Made by a program: the position numbers and the translations under genes
Assembly: GCA_020847045.1 (NCBI GenBank)
Contig: JADLCT010000024.1
Span: 1-64,000 of the forward strand
DNA length: 64,000 nucleotides
Direction: 5' to 3'
From: Bryobacterales bacterium
GTDB lineage: Bacteria > Acidobacteriota > Terriglobia > Bryobacterales > Bryobacteraceae
Notes under the pieces: model-generated
The model's input: only the letters and a program-made list of their open reading frames with translations
Databases searched by the model: none
What the model was told of the DNA's origin: nothing
Shown here: piece by piece, positions 57,575 through 64,000 of the stretch
Position numbering within the stretch: the first letter of the stretch is position 1
Layout: every line of letters begins with the position of its first letter

Positions 57575-58617
57575 CGCGTCGCGTCTTCGCCGGATCGACA
57601 CTTGCCATGACCACCGCGGCCGCGCAAAGCACTCCGAATCAGACGAAGCTCGGGATTGATCTGTTCAGTCTGCGAAGCCAGGGATGGACGGCGTTTGAAG
57701 CGTTGGACTACTGTGCGAAGCTCGGCGCCGGCGTGTGCTTCTTCAGCGAACTGCGCTTTCTCGGCGGTTTGAGCCCCGATCACCTACGCCAGGTGAAAGA
57801 GCACGCGGCGAAGCGGGGCATCGGCCTCGAATTGGGCATGACCTCCATCTGCCCGACGTCCACCATGTTCAAACCGGAGCTGGGTACGGCGGAGGAGCAG
57901 ATTGAGCAGGCCATCGCGGCCGCCAAGGCGTTGGGCGTCTCGTTCATCCGCTGCTATCAGGGGCGTGGCGAGGATCGCAAAACGCCCGGAGGCTTGGCTC
58001 GTCACGGCGAAGAGACACTGAAGGTCCTGCGCTCCGTCCGGACGCGCCTGCTGGATGCCGGGCTGAAAATGGCCATCGAAAATCACGCCGGCGACTATCA
58101 GGCGCGCGGCTTGCGCCAACTGCTGGATGCCGCGGGCAAGGACATTGCCGGGTGCACGCTGGATTCCGGAAACGCCACATGGTGCCTGGAGGATCCGCAC
58201 GTGACGCTGGAAACGCTGGCGCCCTATGCCCTGGCCAGCGGCGTGCGGGATTCGATTCTGTGGCGGACCCCGGAAGGCATCGCCGTGCGCTGGGTGCGCA
58301 TGGGGGCGGGCAACGTGGGCATGGAGCAGTGGGTAAAGGATTTTGTCCGCCTCTGCCCCGGTGTGACACTGTCGCTCGAAATCATTTCGCTGCCCACGCC
58401 GCGCGTGTACAAGGTGTTTGATCGCGACTTCTGGCAGGGCTATGAGGACGTACGTGCGAATGAGTTCGTCCGCTTCCTCGCGCTGGCCGAGAAAGGACAG
58501 CCGTCGATGGGTGTACCGCTGCCCAAAGACACGCCAAAGGAACTCGTTCTGGCCGCCGAGCGGGAGGAGTTGGAGGCGAGCTATCGCTGGACGCAGCAGG
58601 TGATGGAGAGGGCATGA
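57571..58617 (+). CDS. Sugar phosphate isomerase/epimerase-like (TIM barrel, AP-endonuclease 2 fold)
   Basis: 348 residues from the ATG overlapping the previous stop. The N-terminus, MTRRVFAGSTLAMTTAAA, resembles a Tat-type or secretory signal. The barrel shows KLGIDLFSLRSQGW, AIENHAGDYQARGLRQLLD (Glu/His/Asp metal ligands) and CTLDSGNATW, then SLEIISLPTP. Such proteins act on keto-sugars or inositols; the exact substrate is unknown. Its stop overlaps the start of the thioredoxin-like gene by ATGA. Confidence 0.75.
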   Translation: MTRRVFAGSTLAMTTAAAQSTPNQTKLGIDLFSLRSQGWTAFEALDYCAKLGAGVCFFSELRFLGGLSPDHLRQVKEHAAKRGIGLELGMTSICPTSTMFKPELGTAEEQIEQAIAAAKALGVSFIRCYQGRGEDRKTPGGLARHGEETLKVLRSVRTRLLDAGLKMAIENHAGDYQARGLRQLLDAAGKDIAGCTLDSGNATWCLEDPHVTLETLAPYALASGVRDSILWRTPEGIAVRWVRMGAGNVGMEQWVKDFVRLCPGVTLSLEIISLPTPRVYKVFDRDFWQGYEDVRANEFVRFLALAEKGQPSMGVPLPKDTPKELVLAAEREELEASYRWTQQVMERA

Positions 58618-59522
58618 GGATTCTCGCTTGGATGGTCCTGTGCGCTATGCCGGTTTGCGCGGGCCTGGTTCAGGACGTGCGTTCGGCGGCATCGGCGAAG
58701 AACTGGACGCTGGCCGGAAAGCTGGTGGCCGATTTTCAGCGGCAGCACGGGTGGACGCCGGAAGCGATTCTTGCGCAGAGTTGGATTGCCCGTGGCGCCC
58801 AGGCGGCGGGTGATTGGGACCGCGCACTGACGGCGGCATCGCGTACGCGGGAGCTGGCGGACGCCGCTTTGCAACAGCGCAAACTCGATGCCGAGCCGCA
58901 GTTGCCGCTGGCGCTGGGCGCGGCAATTGAGGTGGAGGCGCTCTCGCTGGCCAGGCGGGGCCAGCGCACGGAGGCCGTGGACCTTTTGCGGCGGGAGATC
59001 AAGACCTGGTATGCCACCTCCATTCGCACGCGCCTGCAGAAGAATTTGAACCTGCTCACGCTGGAGGGCAAGCCTGCACCCGCTCTGGAGACTAGGGAGT
59101 TCATTGGCGCCTCAGGCCAGACGTCTGCCGCGTGGAAGGGCAAGCCGGTTATCTTGTTCTTCTGGGCTCACTGGTGCGGCGACTGCAAACAGCAGGCGCC
59201 AGTGCTGGCGCGGTTGCAGGAGGAGAACAAGGGCACGGACCTCATGATCGTGGGGCCAACGCAACGCTATGGGTATGTCGCGGGAGGCGCGGAAGCATCA
59301 CCGTCCGAAGAGGTTCACTATATCGGACAGGTGCGGAGGCAATACTACGGTTCGCTTCACATGACCGTCCCTCTGAGCGAGGAGAACTTCAAGAACTGGG
59401 GCTGCTCCACCACTCCTACGCTGGCCATGATCGACCGCGCCGGAGTGGTGCGTCTCTATCATCCCGGCCGCATGAGCTACGAGGAACTGGCGCCGAAGGT
59501 GGCGGCTCTCGTTCAGCGGTAA
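58614..59522 (+). CDS. Secreted thioredoxin-like protein with N-terminal helical repeats
   Basis: 302 residues. A signal peptide (MRILAWMVLCAMPVCAG) is followed by a TPR-like helical part (about 30-140) and a TlpA/thioredoxin domain with VILFFWAHWCGDCKQQAP, the CxxC redox site (CGDC), and a cis-Pro region TTPTLAMID. It probably acts in periplasmic disulfide or redox chemistry. The start overlaps the previous stop by ATGA. A 93-bp gap separates it from the next gene. Confidence 0.85.
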   Translation: MRILAWMVLCAMPVCAGLVQDVRSAASAKNWTLAGKLVADFQRQHGWTPEAILAQSWIARGAQAAGDWDRALTAASRTRELADAALQQRKLDAEPQLPLALGAAIEVEALSLARRGQRTEAVDLLRREIKTWYATSIRTRLQKNLNLLTLEGKPAPALETREFIGASGQTSAAWKGKPVILFFWAHWCGDCKQQAPVLARLQEENKGTDLMIVGPTQRYGYVAGGAEASPSEEVHYIGQVRRQYYGSLHMTVPLSEENFKNWGCSTTPTLAMIDRAGVVRLYHPGRMSYEELAPKVAALVQR

Positions 59523-59615
59523 CGCCGGCGTTCCGTACCGGGTACCAGGGGTGCGTTGCCCCCCTTAGTGCGCTGCTGTAGCATGGAGTCATCTTTTTTT
59601 GAGAGGTGACTGGGC

Positions 59616-60995
59616 ATGTTCCGTCTGGATGCCGACCGCGCCGTGCAGTTTTGCGACGGCTCGCGCAGGCGCGATTTTCTGCATGCGGGCTCGCTTTCCA
59701 TGCTGGGGCTTGGCCTTTCCCAACTGTTTGGCCTGAAGGCGATGGGCGCGGTGGATTCCGCCAAGTCCGACATGAACTGCATTCTGCTCATGCTCGTAGG
59801 CGGGCCCTCGCAACTGGACACATGGGACATGAAGCCCAATGCGCCCGTTGAGATTCGCGGCCCGTATAAGCCCATCAAGACCAATGTTCCGGGCATCGAG
59901 ATCTCCGAGACCTTCCCGCGCATGGCCCGGCACGCCGACAAGTTCGCGCTGGTGCGGAGCATGTATCACACGGCCGCGGCCGTTCACGACACCGGGCACC
60001 AGATGATGCAAACCGGCCGCCTGTTTCAGGGTGGCGTCGAGTATCCGCACTATGGGTGCGTGTTGAGCAAGCTGAAGGGGCCCAAAGGTGACGTGCCGCC
60101 GCACGTTTTGCTGCCGCGGCCGATCGGAAATACGGGCGGCAATATGCCGCACGGGCAGACCGCCGGCTTCCTGGGCAAGTCCTATGACCCGTTCGTACTG
60201 AACGCGGACCCGAGCGACCCGGCCTTCCGGGTTCCGGACATGTTGCCGCCGGACTACCTTTCCGCGCTGCGCGTGGACCGGCGGCGCAACTGGCGCGCGC
60301 TGGTAGACCGGTCCGTGAGCGAGTTCGAGACTTCGCAGGACGCGCGGCTGCTGGATTCCACATTCCAGCAGGCTTACACGCTGATGAGCTCGCAGAAGGC
60401 GCGCGAGGCGTTCGAGTTGCACCAGGAACCGGAGAAGGTGCGCGAGAAGTACGGCAAGAACCGCTTCGGGCAAAGCTGCCTGCTCGCACGGCGCATGATC
60501 GAAGCGGGCGTCCGCTTTGTCACCATCAACATGTTTGAAACGGTGTTCGACGAGATCACCTGGGACATTCATGGTTCGAAGCCTTTCAGTCCTATCTCCT
60601 GTTATTCGGACCTGGTGGGCCCCATGTTCGACATGGCATACAGCTCGCTGCTGGAAGACCTGCACGAGCGCGGGCTGCTGAAGACGACGATGGTGTGGGG
60701 CCTGGGTGAATTCGGCCGCACGCCGAAGGTGAATCCCGCCGGCGGGCGCGACCACTGGCCGCAGTGTTGGACGGGGCTGGCGGCGGGCGGGCCCATCAAA
60801 GGCGGCAATGTCGTGGGCTCGTCGGACGACACCGGAGGCTACCCGAAGGACCGCCCGGTGACACCCGCCGAAGTGGCCGCCACCATCTATCACGGTCTCG
60901 GCATCGACCTGGAAACCGAACTGCCCGGCGCGCAGGGACGTCCGATTCCGCTTGTCGACCGCGGCTCGGGCCCCATCAGGGAACTGTTCGTATGA
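59616..60995 (+). CDS. DUF1501 secreted protein
   Basis: 459 residues. The N-terminus has a Tat-like motif, SRRRDFLHAGSLSMLGLGL, and the body matches DUF1501: LLMLVGGPSQLDTWDMKP, HDTGHQMMQTGR, RRMIEAGVRFVTINMFE and GEFGRTPKVN, a phosphatase-like fold. Such genes are common in acidobacteria and planctomycetes, usually beside DUF1549/DUF1553 genes. The biochemical role is unknown. The stop overlaps the msrA start by ATGA. Confidence 0.9.
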   Translation: MFRLDADRAVQFCDGSRRRDFLHAGSLSMLGLGLSQLFGLKAMGAVDSAKSDMNCILLMLVGGPSQLDTWDMKPNAPVEIRGPYKPIKTNVPGIEISETFPRMARHADKFALVRSMYHTAAAVHDTGHQMMQTGRLFQGGVEYPHYGCVLSKLKGPKGDVPPHVLLPRPIGNTGGNMPHGQTAGFLGKSYDPFVLNADPSDPAFRVPDMLPPDYLSALRVDRRRNWRALVDRSVSEFETSQDARLLDSTFQQAYTLMSSQKAREAFELHQEPEKVREKYGKNRFGQSCLLARRMIEAGVRFVTINMFETVFDEITWDIHGSKPFSPISCYSDLVGPMFDMAYSSLLEDLHERGLLKTTMVWGLGEFGRTPKVNPAGGRDHWPQCWTGLAAGGPIKGGNVVGSSDDTGGYPKDRPVTPAEVAATIYHGLGIDLETELPGAQGRPIPLVDRGSGPIRELFV

Positions 60996-61528
60996 GCGAA
61001 ACGGCGACGCTGGCCGGCGGCTGTTTCTGGTGTCTGGAAGCCGTCTACCAGGAACTTGGAGGCGTGCAAAGCGTGGTCTCCGGCTATATGGGCGGGCACA
61101 CTGCCCAGCCGGACTACAAAGATGTGTGCAGCGGCGCGACAGGCCACGCCGAGGTGGTTCAGATCACCTTCGACGAAACACGTCTCAGCTTTCAGGACCT
61201 CCTCGCCGTGTTCTTCGCCATGCACGATCCAACCACCGTGAACCGGCAGGGTCACGACGTGGGCACGCAGTACCGCTCCGCCATCTTTTTTCATTCGCTC
61301 CAACAGGAGCAAACGGCGCGGGCCACCCTCGGGGAACTGGACCGCGCGGGAGTCTACGGCGCGCCGGTTGTTACTGAGGTGATGCCCGCCGGACACTTCT
61401 GGCCGGCCGAGGGCTATCACCAGAATTACTTTCTCAACAACCCCTACCAGCCATATTGCATGGCGGTGGTGTCGCCGAAAGTGGCGAAGTTCCGCGAACA
61501 GTTCGCGGCGAAACGAAAGGCATCATGA
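60992..61528 (+). CDS. msrA: Peptide methionine sulfoxide reductase A
   Basis: 178 residues from the ATG that overlaps the DUF1501 stop; the ORF-track start is far upstream. The catalytic Cys sits in GGCFWCLEAVYQ (C11), and GYMGGHTAQPDYKDVCSG, TGHAEVVQITFD and GHDVGTQYRSAIF match MsrA. It has no signal peptide and repairs oxidised methionine in the cytoplasm. Its stop overlaps the start of the next gene by ATGA, an odd position between two secreted-protein genes. Confidence 0.94.
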   Translation: MSETATLAGGCFWCLEAVYQELGGVQSVVSGYMGGHTAQPDYKDVCSGATGHAEVVQITFDETRLSFQDLLAVFFAMHDPTTVNRQGHDVGTQYRSAIFFHSLQQEQTARATLGELDRAGVYGAPVVTEVMPAGHFWPAEGYHQNYFLNNPYQPYCMAVVSPKVAKFREQFAAKRKAS

Positions 61529-63969
61529 AGAGTCTTCTTTGGATTTGGGCGGCACAGGCGGCCCTGGCGCAAACGGTAACCATGATGCCGCGCGAGGTGA
61601 CGCTGGCCACTCCTGAATCGCGCCAGCAACTGATTGTCGAGGCGGATACCGCCGGGCACTGGGAGGACTGGACGAGGCAGGCGCAATGGTCCAGTTCGGA
61701 TACACGCGTGGCAACCGTCAGCCAGACAGGTCTGGTGAAGCCTGCGGGCGATGGGGAAGCCATGGTGACGGCCCGCGCGAATGGCCAGTCGGTATCGGTG
61801 AGAGTGTCGGTGAAGGGCATGGCCGCGCCCTTTGCCTGGAGCTTCAAGAACCATGTCATTCCCGTGTTCACGAAGATGGGCTGCAATCAGGGCGCCTGTC
61901 ATGGAGCACTCGCGGGCAAGAACGGCTTCAAGTTGACCCTGCGAGGGTATGACCCCGAGGTGGACTTTGACACCATCACGCGGCAATCCTTGGGGCGGCG
62001 TGTGTCGCTGGCCGACCCGGCCGGAAGCTTGCTGTTGAAGAAGGCCACCTTCGCGATGCCCCATGGTGGCGGCAAGCGGTTCGGAACGGACTCGCTGGAA
62101 TACCGCATTGTGTCGGAGTGGATCGCCAATGGCGCCGCGCCACCGAAGGCGAATGATCCCGACGTAGCGGCGCTGGAGGTCTACCCGGCTTCCGCCGTAC
62201 TGGCTCCGGAGGCGAGCCAGCAACTGGTGGTGCGCGCGCGCTACACCGATGGCCGCATCGAGGATGTCACGCGTTGGGTGAAGTTCACCTCCAGCAATGA
62301 AGGCGTGGCCACAACGGACGATCATGGACTGGTGAAGATGACGGGACGGGGCGAAGCGGCCATCACGCTCTGGTATTCCAGCCGCGTGCTCTATGCCCGC
62401 GTGATGGTTCCGTTCGACAACGCGGTGGCCTCCGATGCGTACTCGCGGTTCCGCCCCGCGAACTTCATTGACGAACTCGCGTTGAAGAAGTGGCGTTCAT
62501 TGCATCTGGCGCCTTCGAAGCAGGCTACCGACGCGGCGTTTCTGCGCCGTTTTTACCTGGATGCCGCGGGCATACTGCCTTCTGTAGAGGAAACGGAGGA
62601 GTTCCTCGCCGACAAGAGTCCTGGCAAGCGCGCGCGCATGGTGGAGCGCCTGATGCAACGCCCGGAGTTCACCGACTATTGGGCGTACAAGTGGAGCGAC
62701 CTGCTGCTGGTGAGTTCGCGCAAACTACGGACGAACAACATGTGGGCCTTCTATAACTGGATCCGCGACTCCGTGAAGGCGAACAAGCCATGGGACCAGT
62801 TCGCGCGTGACATCTTCACCGGGACTGGATCCAGCAGGGAAAACGGCGCGCTGAACTACTTCGTGCAGCATAAGGACGTGATCGACCTGAGCGAGAACGT
62901 TACGCAGGCCTTCCTTGGGCAACGTCTCACGTGCGCCCGTTGCCATAATCATCCGCTCGAAAAGTGGACGCAAAAGCAGTACTACCAGTTCGCCAATCTA
63001 TTCGCCCGGGTGGGCTTGAAGAACGGCGACACAGCCGGTGAGTTCATCATCTATCCGAAAGAGACGGGCGACGTGAATCATCCCCGCCTGCTGCGGCCGC
63101 TCGCGCCCACACCTCTGGATGGCGCTTCCGCGGCGCTGGACAACCCGGCCGACCGCCGGATCGCCTTCGCCGCCTGGCTGACAAGTCCAAAGAACGAGTA
63201 CTTCGCCCGCAACATCGTGAACCGGGTGTGGGGGAACTTCCTGGGGCGCGGTCTGGTTCATCCGGTGGACGACGTGCGCGCCACCAATCCCGCCTCGAAC
63301 GAGGAGTTGTTCGACGCCGTGGTGAAGGACTTCATTGCGCACGGCTACGACATCCGCCACCTGATTCGAACGATCGCCAATTCGAGCACCTATCAGCTTA
63401 GCTCCGAGGCGAATGCGACGAATGAGCAGGACAACATGTTTTATTCCAAGTACATCGTGAAACGGCTTCCGGGAGAAGTGATTCTCGACGCCATGTCGCA
63501 GGTGACCGGCGAGCCGTCGTCATTTGCAGGCTATCCCGCCGGAACGCGCGCCATGCAGTTGCCCGACGTGCGCGTGCAGTCACAGTTCTTGAGTGCTTTT
63601 GGCCGTCCCGAGAGGATCCTGTGTGACGCGGGCGAGCGGAGCGTGGACCCATCCATCGCGCAAGCGCTGCATGTGATCAATGGAGACACGCTGAACAAGA
63701 AGTTGAGCGCTCCCGATGGCGCACTGGCCATGATGCTGAAGTTGGGTCTGCCGGATGATCGCGTGATGGAGCACCTCACGCTGGCCGCCTTTGGGCGCTA
63801 CCCCACCGAGACGGAACGCACAACGTTGACCGGTGCGCTGAAAGACGCCGGGCGCGCCGCTGCAACACCCACGGCATCCACCGGATCCACACGAGAGGCG
63901 CGTAAACAAGCGCTGGAAGACATGGCGTGGGCGATGTTGACAAGCAAGGAATTTCTTTTCAATCACTGA
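61525..63969 (+). CDS. DUF1549/DUF1553 secreted protein with Ig-like domains
   Basis: 814 residues from the ATG that overlaps the msrA stop. After a signal peptide come a Big_2-type Ig-like domain (about 20-95), a cytochrome-like motif KMGCNQGACHGALAGKNGF, DUF1549, a second Ig-like domain (about 210-300), and DUF1553 with LTCARCHNHPLEKWTQKQYYQFANLF. CARCH is a heme-type CxxCH. The order matches planctomycete-type secreted proteins. Its role is unknown; extracellular polymer turnover or electron transfer has been suggested for relatives. Its stop overlaps the next start by TGATG. Confidence 0.9.
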   Translation: MKSLLWIWAAQAALAQTVTMMPREVTLATPESRQQLIVEADTAGHWEDWTRQAQWSSSDTRVATVSQTGLVKPAGDGEAMVTARANGQSVSVRVSVKGMAAPFAWSFKNHVIPVFTKMGCNQGACHGALAGKNGFKLTLRGYDPEVDFDTITRQSLGRRVSLADPAGSLLLKKATFAMPHGGGKRFGTDSLEYRIVSEWIANGAAPPKANDPDVAALEVYPASAVLAPEASQQLVVRARYTDGRIEDVTRWVKFTSSNEGVATTDDHGLVKMTGRGEAAITLWYSSRVLYARVMVPFDNAVASDAYSRFRPANFIDELALKKWRSLHLAPSKQATDAAFLRRFYLDAAGILPSVEETEEFLADKSPGKRARMVERLMQRPEFTDYWAYKWSDLLLVSSRKLRTNNMWAFYNWIRDSVKANKPWDQFARDIFTGTGSSRENGALNYFVQHKDVIDLSENVTQAFLGQRLTCARCHNHPLEKWTQKQYYQFANLFARVGLKNGDTAGEFIIYPKETGDVNHPRLLRPLAPTPLDGASAALDNPADRRIAFAAWLTSPKNEYFARNIVNRVWGNFLGRGLVHPVDDVRATNPASNEELFDAVVKDFIAHGYDIRHLIRTIANSSTYQLSSEANATNEQDNMFYSKYIVKRLPGEVILDAMSQVTGEPSSFAGYPAGTRAMQLPDVRVQSQFLSAFGRPERILCDAGERSVDPSIAQALHVINGDTLNKKLSAPDGALAMMLKLGLPDDRVMEHLTLAAFGRYPTETERTTLTGALKDAGRAAATPTASTGSTREARKQALEDMAWAMLTSKEFLFNH

Positions 63970-64000
63970 TGCGCACCGTACTGTTCGGATTACTCACGGC
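63969..64000 (+). CDS. Start of a further gene (truncated by window end)
   Basis: An ATG overlaps the previous stop (TGATG) and opens MRTVLFGLLT, a signal-peptide-like start. Only the first ten codons are in the window, so no function can be given. Confidence 0.5.
   Translation, partial: MRTVLFGLLT

Overview
This is a GC-rich (roughly 60-65 %), gene-dense stretch of bacterial chromosome. Gene content points to an acidobacterium of the Solibacter/Bryobacter type: DUF1501 and DUF1549/DUF1553 secreted proteins, a BlaI/M56 pair, MacB-like permeases with several HlyD adaptors, and an LptE lipoprotein showing a Gram-negative envelope. This placement is inferred from family content; no 16S gene is present. 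No tRNA, rRNA, CRISPR array, insertion sequence or phage gene was recognised.

Layout. 1-3973 (minus): enolase-superfamily enzyme, NodB-type deacetylase, acyl carrier protein, ketosynthase and MFS transporter, tightly packed and partly joined by ATGA overlaps. 4076-6779: LuxR-type response regulator, CpaE/MinD-like ATPase and GNAT acetyltransferase. 6803-10960 (plus): phosphatidylethanolamine synthesis (psd, pssA), an aspartate-semialdehyde-dehydrogenase-like protein lacking its catalytic Cys, lptE and holA. 11011-13773: rpsT (minus) and a BlaI/BlaR1-like pair with a twin palindromic operator. 14054-22962: metK, tig, clpX (without clpP), lon, engB and rho. 23200-31182: three successive HlyD-type adaptors, a MacB-like permease and a TolC-type protein, ended by a strong terminator. 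31247: mutL. 33216-38696 (minus): thiS, a MerR regulator, a DUF4440 protein, tmk, a C-terminal protease and guaA. 38792-51859 (plus): a complex I operon, nuoA, C, D, E, F, G, H, J, K, L, M, N, lacking nuoB and nuoI. 51870-54532: small envelope and hypothetical genes, including a miniature flagellar-rod-like protein and an EF-hand protein. 54773-64000: galU, then a sugar-related and secreted-protein series in which most genes overlap by ATGA or TGATG (UxaE-like epimerase, TIM-barrel isomerase; then thioredoxin, DUF1501, msrA, DUF1549/DUF1553 and a truncated last gene).

Most of the window is housekeeping. The parts most worth a second look are the deacetylase/ACP/ketosynthase cassette, which resembles rhizobial nodB/nodF/nodE; the triple-adaptor efflux or secretion locus with Ser-rich and Gly-rich insertions; the split complex I operon; a GMP synthase with a eukaryote-like C-terminal half; the terminator that abuts the mutL start codon; and the twin BlaI-type operator. 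All family names come from reading motifs in the translations. No database search was run.
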